DNA of 64,000 nucleotides from Sulfurimonas sp. (GTDB lineage Bacteria; Campylobacterota; Campylobacteria; Campylobacterales; Sulfurimonadaceae). Under the pieces are notes generated by a model. It had not been told where the DNA came from. It searched no databases and was given only the letters and a program-made list of their open reading frames with translations. Shown here piece by piece: positions 33,337-43,054 of the stretch. The position numbers and the translations under genes are program-made. How positions within the stretch are numbered: position 1 is the first letter of the stretch; each line of letters starts with the position of its first letter. The stretch lies in the NCBI RefSeq assembly GCF_029027405.1, contig NZ_CP093396.1, forward strand, positions 1,674,001 to 1,738,000, written 5' to 3'.

Positions 33337-34145
33337 TGCAGTATTTTGCAGGGATAGATATAGGTTCAACTGCTATTAAAGTTGCACTTGTAGATGAGAA
33401 TAAGAAGTTAGTGGGACATAGAATAAGTGCCAGTGGAAGCATGTTCTATAAATATGCGAAGCAAAGTTTAAAAGAGATGCTTATTGAACTTAATATAGAT
33501 GAAGAAGATTTAGTTTATACCGTGTCAACAGGATATGGGAGAAAACTATTTAAAGAAGCCGATGAAAATATAAGTGAAATCACTGCAAATGCAATTGGTG
33601 CTAGAGCGGCTACGGCAGATAAGTGTGAAATAAAAACCATTATTAATATTGGTGGACAAGATTCTAAAGCAATTTCACTAGATAGTGAAGGAAATGTAGT
33701 AAATTTTGCCATGAATGACAGATGTGCAGCCGGAACTGGAAAATTTTTAGATGTTGTTGCCATGAATTTGGAACTTGAAGTTGACGAGTTAGGTGATTAT
33801 CACTTTAAATCAAAGGGTACACCACTAGCTATTAATAGTACTTGTGCAGTCTTTGCTGAGTCAGAGATTATAGGACTTTTAGGAAATGACAATAGTGTAG
33901 AAGATATAGTTGCTGGAGTTCACTACTCTATAGCAAAAAGAATCATCAAACTAGTAAAGAGAGTCGGTATAAAAGAGAATATCTATTTTGATGGTGGTCC
34001 AGCTCTTAACGGTGGTTTAGTTCATGCTATTGAGAATGAGCTTGGAAAAGAGATCTTCATTCCTGAGTTTCCACAAATAACTACATCATATGGAGCGGCA
34101 ATTTTGGCACATGAGTCTCATACATATGAAAACGAGGTAGACTAA
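33336..34145 (+). CDS. ATP-dependent activator (BadF/BadG/BcrA/YjiL family)
   Basis: The 269-residue protein is an ASKHA-fold ATPase with GIDIGSTAIKVAL (1-17), STGYGRKLF, NIGGQDSKAI and NDRCAAGTGKFLD. C130 and C170 (in INSTCAVFAESEII) are the two cysteines that bind a [4Fe-4S] cluster between the subunits of the dimer. It would inject one low-potential electron into the partner protein at the cost of ATP. It overlaps the upstream gene by one base (TAATG), so the two are surely partners. Confidence 0.9.
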   Translation: MQYFAGIDIGSTAIKVALVDENKKLVGHRISASGSMFYKYAKQSLKEMLIELNIDEEDLVYTVSTGYGRKLFKEADENISEITANAIGARAATADKCEIKTIINIGGQDSKAISLDSEGNVVNFAMNDRCAAGTGKFLDVVAMNLELEVDELGDYHFKSKGTPLAINSTCAVFAESEIIGLLGNDNSVEDIVAGVHYSIAKRIIKLVKRVGIKENIYFDGGPALNGGLVHAIENELGKEIFIPEFPQITTSYGAAILAHESHTYENEVD

Positions 34146-34148
34146 TTA

Positions 34149-37100
34149 ATGTTTGAAAGAGTATTAAACTTTTTTATTGATAACTATAAAATTAACTATA
34201 TTCTATTTTTTCTACTATTTGGAGTTGGAATCTTTGCATATACTCAGATTCCAAAAGAGATATCTCCTACTATAGAGCCTAACTCGGTAACCATAAGAGG
34301 CTCATATAGCGGTGCATCTGTAGATACACTAAATAAAATGGCTGTACAAGAAATCGAAGAGGAAGTAAAAAATATTGTCGGGGTTGAAAGTGTAACATCA
34401 GTAGTATCCCCAGGAAGATTTTCAATAATTTTAGAGCTTGTAAAGGGTGCAGAAAAAACAGAAGTTATCACAAAAGTTGAAGATGGCATATCTTTAATAA
34501 GAGAAAACCTTCCAAGTGATATGGATGAACCTGTAATAAGAGGAGTTGCACACTCAAGAAGTATCATGCATGTATCTATGATATCTCACGAAATACATAG
34601 AAACCAACTAAAAGCACTCTCAAAAAAGTTTAAAAGCAGACTTCTTTCAATCGAAAATGTTTCAGATGTAACTATATTCGGAGATTCTGAACTCTTTTAT
34701 GAAGTGTTAATAGATGAGAAAAAAGTAAATGCTTATAATATTTCTCTTGATGAAGTACTGCGTGTATTTTCAGAAGTATCATATATATTTCCTCTTGGTA
34801 AAATAGAAAACCTCAAACAGCAGTACTATATCTCTGCTCACAATGACAAAAGACAGTCTTATGAGCTTGAAAGTACTATCTTAAACATAGATAATCAACG
34901 CATCGAACTAAAAGACATAGCTAAAATAACTAAGAGATATGAAGATGCATCTACACTTGCAAGTATGAATGGGAATAACTCTATCACACTTGCCGTTTCA
35001 CAAAATCCAAAAGGTGATGCAGTTAAAATAGCCGAAGATATCAAAACACTCATATCCAAGATGAAAGTAAAAGGTGTTAACTTCGATGTCAGAATGGATA
35101 AATCAACTGTTATAAAAGATAGACTAAATATTGTTATCTCTAACATCCTACTTGGTGTGATTCTGATTACTGTACTAACTGCAATACTTATAAATATCCG
35201 TATTGCTTTTATTATCGCTTTGGGTATTCCAACATCTTTTGTTATGGGTGCTATTTACTTCTACTTTACAGGGCACAGTATCAATGTCAACTCTCTTGTT
35301 GGTGTGCTTATTGCCATTGGTATTATCGTCGATGATGCTATTGTTGTGAGTGAAAATATACAACAGTACATAGAAAAAGGTTATTCCCCAAGAGAAGCTG
35401 CGTTTTTGGGTACAAAAGAGATGGCTAAACCTGTGACTATTGCATCTATAACAACTCTCTTTTCTTTTATACCTCTACTGATGCTAAGTGGAAGACTTGG
35501 AGAGATAATACAGCTTATACCAATAGCATTCTCCGCTCTTGTTATAGCTTCACTTATAGAGTCGTTTATATTTTTACCTATTCACGCTTCACACACTCTC
35601 TCGGCAAAATCAAGGACTCTCTCGTGGGACAGAGTAAATGCACTCTACCTAAGAGTTCTCATACAACTTGTAAAGTATCAAAAGACTTTCTTACTTACAT
35701 TTGTAATAATCGTACCTACCCTGATTTACTACGGTATAAAAAGTTCAAAGTATCAAATGTTTCAGCCATTTGATTCTTCATCAATTAATATAACTTTTAA
35801 GGCTAAGCCTACAACTACTTTAGAAGAATCACTAGAGATTATTCAGACTTTAGAAAAAAGTATTTTAAAAGAGAAAGATAGATTTTTTCTAAAACATGTA
35901 AGTTCTACTGCCGGATATAGAAGAAGTGCGACAGGTTCTGCTGAGATGTATCCTTATGTAGGATATATCTCTCTTGAACTGCATAAAATGGAACCTTCAA
36001 ACTTTGTAGACAAATATATTACTCCGTACCTTAGTTTCTATTATGACCCTACTGACAGAGTAAGAGATAAATCTTCACAAGCAATATCTAAAGACCTTAG
36101 AACTTGGCTCAAAGAGCAAAAATACAAAAAAAGCTTTAACCTAAGCAACCTAATGGTTGTTGAGAGAAAAATGGGACATACAAAAGCTGATATACGCATC
36201 GGTATCATCAGTGAAGATTATCAAAAGGCTATAAAGACCATACGAGAAATAGAAAACAGTTTCTCTAAAATAGACGGTATAAAGTACTTTGGAGACAATG
36301 TTAAAACAGGACTTGATGAGATAAAGATAAAACTAAATTCTTACGGTGAAGATTTAGGTATTACAGAGAGTTCTCTTGGTAAATATATATCCGGTCTATA
36401 CCTCACAAGAAAAGTTGGTACTATCTTTGACGGGAACGAACTTGTAGATGTAAAAGTAAAATCATTCAATATTGAAGATGACTTGGAGAGTTTTAAAAGA
36501 CTGGAGATTCCTCTTAAAGATGGTGTCTTTGTAAAGTTAAAAGATATATGTGAGTTTGAAAAAGTTGAGTCTCTGGAGAGACTTGTTAAAGATGATGGCG
36601 AAACTAACTTTTATGTCTTTGCTAATGTAAATCCTTCCATAGTAACAGCAACAGAGGTTTTACAAATGATATCTCCAACTATCAAAAAGCTAAAAGAAGT
36701 AAAGGGTATAAAACTCAAATTTAAAGGTGAGAGAGAGCAAAAAAGAGTTATGCAGACTGAAATGATTTTAGCATCTGGACTTGCTGTTATACTTATATTT
36801 ATATCTATACTCTACCTTTTTAACTCTATAAGAGAGACTATGATAGTTATGTCTGTTATTCCTTTTTCTCTTCTTGGTGTCTATGCAGGGCATTTTATTA
36901 TGGGTTTAAATATTTCACTACCATCTCTCATCGGTGCATTAGGATTAGCCGGAGTTATTGTCAATGACGGTATTATTATGATGGCAACTATAAAAAAGGC
37001 AAAGACTAAAGATGATATATTTCTTCTTGCTCCAAGAAGGCTGAGACCTATTATGCTAACTTCTATCACAACTATTATAGGTCTATCATCTCTGATATTT

Positions 37101-37238
37101 TTTGCAACAGCACAAGCTGTAACATTTCAGCCTTTGGCAGTTACCATAGGTTTTGGACTTTTGTGGGGGACTATACTAAATCTTTTTTATCTCCCGACAA
37201 TGTATAACTTTTTCCATAAGTACAGGGCAGATTCATGA
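34149..37238 (+). CDS. RND-family transporter
   Basis: The 1029-residue inner-membrane protein has the RND layout: one N-terminal helix, two large periplasmic domains, and two sets of helices. The TM4 proton-relay pair is in IAIGIIVDDAIVVSENI, and LGLAGVIVNDGIIMM is the corresponding TM10 part. It is close to the HAE/AcrB group. It lies three bases after the activator gene and overlaps tonB by four. No adaptor or outer-membrane factor is in this operon; candidates are in the convergent operon (38954-40183 and 43055-43852). Its substrate may be the product or intermediate of the reductive system. Confidence 0.9.
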   Translation: MFERVLNFFIDNYKINYILFFLLFGVGIFAYTQIPKEISPTIEPNSVTIRGSYSGASVDTLNKMAVQEIEEEVKNIVGVESVTSVVSPGRFSIILELVKGAEKTEVITKVEDGISLIRENLPSDMDEPVIRGVAHSRSIMHVSMISHEIHRNQLKALSKKFKSRLLSIENVSDVTIFGDSELFYEVLIDEKKVNAYNISLDEVLRVFSEVSYIFPLGKIENLKQQYYISAHNDKRQSYELESTILNIDNQRIELKDIAKITKRYEDASTLASMNGNNSITLAVSQNPKGDAVKIAEDIKTLISKMKVKGVNFDVRMDKSTVIKDRLNIVISNILLGVILITVLTAILINIRIAFIIALGIPTSFVMGAIYFYFTGHSINVNSLVGVLIAIGIIVDDAIVVSENIQQYIEKGYSPREAAFLGTKEMAKPVTIASITTLFSFIPLLMLSGRLGEIIQLIPIAFSALVIASLIESFIFLPIHASHTLSAKSRTLSWDRVNALYLRVLIQLVKYQKTFLLTFVIIVPTLIYYGIKSSKYQMFQPFDSSSINITFKAKPTTTLEESLEIIQTLEKSILKEKDRFFLKHVSSTAGYRRSATGSAEMYPYVGYISLELHKMEPSNFVDKYITPYLSFYYDPTDRVRDKSSQAISKDLRTWLKEQKYKKSFNLSNLMVVERKMGHTKADIRIGIISEDYQKAIKTIREIENSFSKIDGIKYFGDNVKTGLDEIKIKLNSYGEDLGITESSLGKYISGLYLTRKVGTIFDGNELVDVKVKSFNIEDDLESFKRLEIPLKDGVFVKLKDICEFEKVESLERLVKDDGETNFYVFANVNPSIVTATEVLQMISPTIKKLKEVKGIKLKFKGEREQKRVMQTEMILASGLAVILIFISILYLFNSIRETMIVMSVIPFSLLGVYAGHFIMGLNISLPSLIGALGLAGVIVNDGIIMMATIKKAKTKDDIFLLAPRRLRPIMLTSITTIIGLSSLIFFATAQAVTFQPLAVTIGFGLLWGTILNLFYLPTMYNFFHKYRADS

Positions 37239-37924
37239 ACAGATATATCTCATCATTTATAATCAGTTCTATTTTTTATTTAACCATAATTACAGGACTA
37301 ATTTATTTTGTAAGTATTGATGACAGTTGCAAAGCAGATGTAAACATAAAGGCAACTAAAAGAGTCTGCTTCTCTATCGTAACACAACCGGAGACTTCTA
37401 AGCCAAAAATAGAAAAAAAAACTAAGCCAAAGAAAAAACCAAAATCAAAACCAAAATCAAAACCAAAACCGAAACCAAAACCGAAACCAAAGATGTTACC
37501 TGTTTCGGTTAAAGAAGAGCTTATTCCGGAACTAATACCAGAGCCTATAGTAGAGGGAACAGAAGTAGTTGAAGAAGAAACTAAAGAGGTTGTTGAGCCT
37601 ATCACAGAGGCTCAAAACAAAATCAATCATGAAGTTGTTCAGGCAAAACAAGATCTGTTTATTAGTCATTTAATCCATAAAATAAATAGTAATAAGTCCT
37701 ATCCAAATATGGCTAGAAGAAGAGGGATAGAGGGTCTTGTAAATGTTAAGTTCAAGATACTATCAGATGGTAATGTAGAAGACATTAAAATAGTTTCAGG
37801 AAGAAGTATCTTTAAAAAATCAACGATAGAGGCAATTTCTAGAAGTTTTCCTGTTATCGTAAAAGATTCACTATTTGACTTCCCAAGAGAATTCAAAATA
37901 AATATTTCATATATTTTAAAATAA
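37235..37924 (+). CDS. tonB: TonB
   Basis: The 229-residue protein has an N-terminal anchor helix, a lysine/proline-rich linker (KPKSKPKPKPKPK around 65-85), an acidic stretch with EPIVEGTEVVEEETKEVVEP, and a C-terminal TonB domain (SYPNMARRRGIEGLVNVKF, then DIKIVSGRSIFKKSTIEAI). It couples ExbBD to the receptor encoded 10 kb upstream. It overlaps the RND stop in an ATGA. It ends the operon; the next gene faces it. Confidence 0.9.
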   Translation: MNRYISSFIISSIFYLTIITGLIYFVSIDDSCKADVNIKATKRVCFSIVTQPETSKPKIEKKTKPKKKPKSKPKSKPKPKPKPKPKMLPVSVKEELIPELIPEPIVEGTEVVEEETKEVVEPITEAQNKINHEVVQAKQDLFISHLIHKINSNKSYPNMARRRGIEGLVNVKFKILSDGNVEDIKIVSGRSIFKKSTIEAISRSFPVIVKDSLFDFPREFKINISYILK

Positions 37925-37956
37925 TAAGCTTAAACCTAATAAGAGCTTTTGTCGTC

Positions 37957-38964
37957 TTAAAATATTTTTCTAAACTTAATCATCTTAAACCGTTCACCTA
38001 AAAAATTTGGCATTATCAGCATCTTCGCTTTTTGGAGTTCTTGTTCATAAATCTTTTCATCAGCATTGTCCTTTAGAATCTCTAGTAGGTTTAAAATACC
38101 CATATCTATAAGAGCGACCATTTGAGCCTTTAGCTCTATAAACTCTACTCCAGCTTCTTCATAAGCATCTTTAACATGCTCAAATGTAACATCATAAGTA
38201 ATATCAGATTTTTTAAATAACTCTTCTCGTTTTATATCTTCTTGGAAAAATGGTATTACATTATGGTTTTCATAAACTCTCAATGAAAAGTCAGGTCGAG
38301 CTTGCATCTCTCCATAATCAAAGCTCATAAACTCAAACTTTTTACAAGATTTAGCCATACTTAAAGCGAACTCTTCATAACCAAGGGCAATTTCACCTCT
38401 TGATTTGTTATACTTTTGTGCTTTTTGTTTTACCCATTCATTATCTACATCAAACTCTATTTCATGCCCATCAACTCTTGCTGTTTTACCTTTATAAAAA
38501 AGCTCACAAGAAAAAGCATCAAATATTTCATTTGCTATAAAAAAAGCATTTTCACATTTCAACTCATCTAAAGATTTATAATGAGTAAGAGAAACAACAT
38601 CTCCAAAAGAGCTTTGAAAATAGTTTCTCTGCTGCTCTTGAAGGTCATCAAACCTTTCTATGATGACAAACTTCAGAGTATTTAGAAGTTTCGGTCTAAG
38701 AGTAAATATAAACTCAATAACATCTGCTAAAAAGTATCCATGATGAGCACCAATCTCACAAATAACACTATTTTTATGCAAAAAGCCTTCATCAACTAAA
38801 GAGATAATATGTTTTGCTATTGTTCCACCAAAAAATTTACTTGTACTTACAGCAGTATAAAAGTCACCTTTTTTTCCAATATTTTTATATTTAGTATAAT
38901 AACCATCTTTGCCATAGAGCCATTCATTCATATACTCACTGAAAAGAGTACTATTATTTTTCAT
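37957..38964 (-). CDS. MidA/NDUFAF7-family SAM-dependent methyltransferase
   Basis: The 335-residue protein matches the DUF185/MidA group: FSEYMNEWLYGKDGYYTK, GDFYTAVSTSKFFGGTIA, VICEIGAHHGYFLADV (SAM motif I), FFIANEIFDAF and MSFDYGE. Relatives methylate an arginine of a complex I subunit. It overlaps the tolC gene by 11 bases at the end of a leftward operon and converges on tonB. Confidence 0.78.
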   Translation of the reverse strand: MKNNSTLFSEYMNEWLYGKDGYYTKYKNIGKKGDFYTAVSTSKFFGGTIAKHIISLVDEGFLHKNSVICEIGAHHGYFLADVIEFIFTLRPKLLNTLKFVIIERFDDLQEQQRNYFQSSFGDVVSLTHYKSLDELKCENAFFIANEIFDAFSCELFYKGKTARVDGHEIEFDVDNEWVKQKAQKYNKSRGEIALGYEEFALSMAKSCKKFEFMSFDYGEMQARPDFSLRVYENHNVIPFFQEDIKREELFKKSDITYDVTFEHVKDAYEEAGVEFIELKAQMVALIDMGILNLLEILKDNADEKIYEQELQKAKMLIMPNFLGERFKMIKFRKIF

Positions 38965-40183
38965 TTTTGTACATCTCGTATAGTGTTAATAGTTCAAGTT
39001 GTTTATCTATTTCAAAAATTTGAGCATCTATGTTTTGAATATTTACAGAATTTTCAAGTAGTGAAACATCATAATGAGTCTTATACCCTGCACTATACAT
39101 ATCTTTTGTTTCTAAAAGCAGCTTTTTATATATATCAGCATTTTCTTTACTTAGAGTTTTTTTCTTTTGAAAATTTTGAATATTTTGCGTAACTTGTTCA
39201 AAAATAGCTACCAATTCTCTTTTTGTATCTTTAATCATTACTTTTGATTTTAGATACTCAACTTTTGACACTTCTATATCATTAAAAGTATTTATATCAA
39301 GTGGCATTGTTGCACGAAGACCATAGTTATAATAATCTGTATTTCCTGAGGTCGTAGCTCCTGTATTTCCAAACTGCTGATTTTGGGTTTTATCAAAATT
39401 ATATCCAGCAATAAAATTAACCCGTGGTAAATATTTTGAGATAGTTACATTTTTATTGTATCTATTTTTCTCTATATCGCTTTGCGACATACTTAAAACT
39501 ATGTTATACTTTAAAAAATTCTCTTTTGTAAGTTCTTTTAGATGAGGAACGAATGCACTTGCATAATCCATATCACTTATAGCATTGAACTTTGAGATAA
39601 GTCTTTCTTGATTTGTCTCTATGTCATAAAGAGCTTGAATAACAAAGTTTCTCTCAATCACAGCATTATCTAAAAAACCTGAATCAAGTTGTCCATTTAA
39701 ATATTGCTCTTTTTTTTGTGCCAGTGAAATTTCAGAGTTTTTAATTTGAAGATTTTGTCTTTTTACTTTTAAATCCATCTGCTTTATCTGCATTAAAAGA
39801 GAAATAGCATCTTTAACAAGCTTTCTTTTTGCAACATCAACAGAGTAGTTGGAGTATTTTTGAGAAGCTTGTGCAAACTTTATACCATAGTAAATTCCAC
39901 CACTTGCAAAAATAGCTTGATCCATCTTTATGTTAGCTTGCTCTGCAGTTTGCTCGTTCTGATAAGGGGTACTCTTGGAATAGCTATAGTTTAGATTAAT
40001 TGGTGAAATCCAAGAATCACGAAGCTTAGAACTCTCTGCTTCAACTTTATCATAATCATAACCAAACTGCTCTTTTTTATTTTTTGATATATACTTATCT
40101 AGAGCTTCATTGTTTTCGTTTTCACCGTAAGCTAGACTACAAAGAGCTAACAGCACGATTAAGGGAGTTAAAACCTTCATCAA
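38954..40183 (-). CDS. TolC-family outer-membrane efflux protein
   Basis: The 409-residue protein begins with a signal peptide, MKVLTPLIVLLALCSLAYG, and continues with long amphipathic helices and two repeats typical of TolC-type outer-membrane factors (ISLAQKKEQYLNGQLDSGFL; YDVSLLENSVNIQNIDAQIF). Its start lies 47 bases inside argD, and the signal peptide is encoded within this overlap, so the overlap is real. It can pair with the HlyD-like adaptor of the same operon and possibly with the RND pump next door. Confidence 0.82.
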   Translation of the reverse strand: MMKVLTPLIVLLALCSLAYGENENNEALDKYISKNKKEQFGYDYDKVEAESSKLRDSWISPINLNYSYSKSTPYQNEQTAEQANIKMDQAIFASGGIYYGIKFAQASQKYSNYSVDVAKRKLVKDAISLLMQIKQMDLKVKRQNLQIKNSEISLAQKKEQYLNGQLDSGFLDNAVIERNFVIQALYDIETNQERLISKFNAISDMDYASAFVPHLKELTKENFLKYNIVLSMSQSDIEKNRYNKNVTISKYLPRVNFIAGYNFDKTQNQQFGNTGATTSGNTDYYNYGLRATMPLDINTFNDIEVSKVEYLKSKVMIKDTKRELVAIFEQVTQNIQNFQKKKTLSKENADIYKKLLLETKDMYSAGYKTHYDVSLLENSVNIQNIDAQIFEIDKQLELLTLYEMYKNEK

Positions 40184-41321
40184 TTTCCTCTTTTGTTATT
40201 GTAAGTGGTGGTAAAAATCTTAGTGTATTTTTTCCAGCTTTGAGAACCATTACACCTTCATCTTTTGCATTTGACAAAATAGTAGATAAAATATCTCCAT
40301 CTTTTGCACGAAGACCACACATCAGACCAATTCCAACTTTTTTTGTAAATAATTTTTTATTATTATTAAAAAAAGCATCTAATTTTTCATTGAAATACTC
40401 TATTGTTTTATCAAGGGTTCCTTTACTTTTTAGCTCATTTAGTATATCTATAACACTGCAAGCCGCACTAGAACTAAGGTAGTTACCACCAAAAGTTGAA
40501 CCATGATCACCAGCACTCAAAACATCTTTTAATGAAGTCATTACTACACCGATAGGAACACCTCCACCAAGACCTTTTGCTAAAGTAATAATATCGGGTT
40601 TAATGTCGTAAACTTGTGAAGCTAAAAACTCACCTGTTCTATATACACCTGTTTGTACTTCATCAACAATAAGAAGAACATTTTTAGATTTTAAAAGTTT
40701 TGCTAAGGCTTGAACCTCTTTTTTGTCTTGTGGTTGAACTCCGCCCTCACCTTGAACAAGTTCTATCATTACAGCAGTTGTGTGATTATCAAGCAAGCCT
40801 TCTATATCACTTATAGTATCTGCATATACAAAACCATCAGGAAAAGGTCCAAAATAGTTATGCATTTCTGCTTGACCTGTTGCTTTTACTGTTGTAATTG
40901 TTCTACCATGGAAAGAATGTTGTAAAGTTATAATTTTGTATCTCTTTACTTCACCATTAATTTCACCATATTTTCTAGCTATTTTAATTGCACCTTCATT
41001 TGCTTCTGCTCCACTATTTCCAAAAAAGCATTGCATCTCATAACCACTAGTATTTACGATTTTTTGTGCAACCTTAGCTTGTGGTGCAATATTATAAAGA
41101 TTAGAAGTATGTGTAAGATTTGATATTTGCTTACAAATAGCTTCATTTACAAGTTTATTTGCATGACCAACACTAACAACACCGATACCAGATGTGAAAT
41201 CAATATATTTTTTTCCATTTGAATCTACTAAAGTTGCATTTTCACCACTTACAAACTCTACATCTGCTCTTGCATATGTAGGTAAAACATATTTTTTATC
41301 TAACTCTTGTGTATTACTCAT
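40137..41321 (-). CDS. argD: Acetylornithine aminotransferase (class III)
   Basis: The 394-residue PLP enzyme shows the class III aminotransferase features: FTSGIGVVSVGHANKLV, GAEANEGAIKIARKYG, IELVQGEGGVQPQ, LLIVDEVQTGVYRTGEF and the PLP lysine in ITLAKGLGGGVPIG. It best fits ArgD in arginine synthesis; succinyldiaminopimelate aminotransferase activity is also common in this family. It sits in an operon with unrelated efflux genes and overlaps the upstream oxidoreductase by four bases. Confidence 0.85.
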   Translation of the reverse strand: MSNTQELDKKYVLPTYARADVEFVSGENATLVDSNGKKYIDFTSGIGVVSVGHANKLVNEAICKQISNLTHTSNLYNIAPQAKVAQKIVNTSGYEMQCFFGNSGAEANEGAIKIARKYGEINGEVKRYKIITLQHSFHGRTITTVKATGQAEMHNYFGPFPDGFVYADTISDIEGLLDNHTTAVMIELVQGEGGVQPQDKKEVQALAKLLKSKNVLLIVDEVQTGVYRTGEFLASQVYDIKPDIITLAKGLGGGVPIGVVMTSLKDVLSAGDHGSTFGGNYLSSSAACSVIDILNELKSKGTLDKTIEYFNEKLDAFFNNNKKLFTKKVGIGLMCGLRAKDGDILSTILSNAKDEGVMVLKAGKNTLRFLPPLTITKEEIDEGFNSLNRAVSSL

Positions 41322-43054
41322 CTATTTACCTCTACTCTATTTTCTTGATATATAGCATTTTTACCTTCGTACGAATGCTTTGAAGATGTTAAGTTATTAA
41401 CACCTTTTGTTCCGCTAAAAATTAAAACACAATCTTCTCTTAAATCATCTTCAACTTTAACCCTTAGCTCTACACTTCCACTTACAGAAGATATAAAAAC
41501 TTTTTCATTTTCCACAAAACCTAATGAACTATGAAGATATACACTATTATCTCTATGAAACTGTGAGTTTAAGCTTAGTGGGCTTTTTGAAGTTATAAGA
41601 TGTAGTTTAGTACTTTTAGGAATATCGCAATCTACTTCATCTAAAAATAAAAACTTACTATCTTCTGTGTCAAAACCATCTTTATATGGAATTTTTTCTC
41701 TGCCTTTAACTTCATAAAGTCCATCTTCACCTTCTTGTGCAAAACTTTTAAAATAATTTATATAAAATTCTTCTGATTCTAACTTTATATTATATATTGT
41801 ACAAAAATAAGAACTTAAATCATACTCACTTATCCCAACATTTGTTTCTTTTTGCTTTGGCATAAAATTTATTGAATTATGAGAATAAGAAGTTCTTACA
41901 TCATCTTTATATAAAAAACTTTTTGCTGGAATAATAAGGTCTGCTATTTGACTTGTTTCATTTTCATACAAACCAAAATAAATAACATTTTTAGTTTTGG
42001 AAATAGATTTTTTAACCCTAAAACTATCTGGCATCTGGGAGAGAGGATTTGCACCTTGAATAAAAACAGTTTCAAAGTCAGAAAACTCCGTATCAACTTT
42101 TGATACTCTCTTAGCATCTGTGAAAAAAGGTGAAGTTATTTTTTCTTTTGAAGATCCTAAATAAGCTACTCCACTTCCTTCTTTACCAAAAAGACCAAGC
42201 ATAACCCCAAAGGCATCTATCGCTCTAATTACATCAGCTCCATCAACATACTTTTGAATTCCAACACCACAAATAATAGATACTTTTTTTCCTTCAACTA
42301 ACTCTAAAACTTTTTCTATTTGGGATAAATTTACATCCATTTCATTTAAAGTTGGAACTATTCTAATACTTTGAGTAAGTTCATGATAATCTTCATATTC
42401 ACTTGCAAATTTTTCTAAATACTCTTCATTATGAGTATCATAGATATATAAAAACCTACTAAGTAACATAGCTAAAAATAAATCTCTATGAGGTTTTATC
42501 TGTATATGTAAGTCCGCCATTTTTGCTATTTTTGTTTTAATAGGATCAATTACAATAATAGTTTTATTTTTTATAATAGGAAGAAGATGACTAGAAGTTG
42601 TATGCGGATTTCTTCCCCAAAATATAATTACTTCAGATTTTTCTATCTCACTAAAAGGCATATTTTTATTGCTACCTCGACCTTCTATGATTCCTGCTTC
42701 ACCAGCACCATCACATAAGCTTCCATTAGTTAAAGTTGCTCCAAATGAAGCAAAAAAGTGTTCAGCTGTATCTTGGAGTAGAGAAAAATTTCCACTACCT
42801 TTATAATGTAAAACTTCATTTGGGTTTGATTCTTTTAACATCAACTCTAGATGCTCTAAAGCTTCTTCAATAGTAATCTCTTTACCTTTGTATCTAGGAG
42901 TAGAAATGAAATCATTTTTTTCAAAATGATTCATATGTGGACATAAAAAACCATTAGTATGACCTTTTTTTAAAGCTTTTAGCTTTCCATCTTCATAAAA
43001 AATCAAACAAGCATCATAACAATCAAGAGGACATGCCGTAGTGTTTTCTAGCAT
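41318..43054 (-). CDS. Molybdopterin oxidoreductase, DMSO-reductase family
   Basis: The 578-residue protein starts with ACPLDCYDAC and FLCPHM, a four-cysteine site for an N-terminal [4Fe-4S] cluster, followed by NGSLCDGAGEAG, VIIFWGRNPHTT and IIVIDPIKTKIAK (cofactor-binding). GVGIQKYVDGADVIRAIDA and FIQGANPLSQMPD are further family motifs. It is short and lacks a Tat signal, so it appears cytoplasmic, like formate-dehydrogenase-type members. The substrate is unknown and no partner subunits are adjacent. Confidence 0.75.
   Translation of the reverse strand: MLENTTACPLDCYDACLIFYEDGKLKALKKGHTNGFLCPHMNHFEKNDFISTPRYKGKEITIEEALEHLELMLKESNPNEVLHYKGSGNFSLLQDTAEHFFASFGATLTNGSLCDGAGEAGIIEGRGSNKNMPFSEIEKSEVIIFWGRNPHTTSSHLLPIIKNKTIIVIDPIKTKIAKMADLHIQIKPHRDLFLAMLLSRFLYIYDTHNEEYLEKFASEYEDYHELTQSIRIVPTLNEMDVNLSQIEKVLELVEGKKVSIICGVGIQKYVDGADVIRAIDAFGVMLGLFGKEGSGVAYLGSSKEKITSPFFTDAKRVSKVDTEFSDFETVFIQGANPLSQMPDSFRVKKSISKTKNVIYFGLYENETSQIADLIIPAKSFLYKDDVRTSYSHNSINFMPKQKETNVGISEYDLSSYFCTIYNIKLESEEFYINYFKSFAQEGEDGLYEVKGREKIPYKDGFDTEDSKFLFLDEVDCDIPKSTKLHLITSKSPLSLNSQFHRDNSVYLHSSLGFVENEKVFISSVSGSVELRVKVEDDLREDCVLIFSGTKGVNNLTSSKHSYEGKNAIYQENRVEVNR

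Noticed and set aside
37303-37605. Minus-strand frame rich in GFGFGFDFG opposite tonB
   Set aside because: It is the mirror of the lysine/proline codons of the TonB linker, not a real gene.
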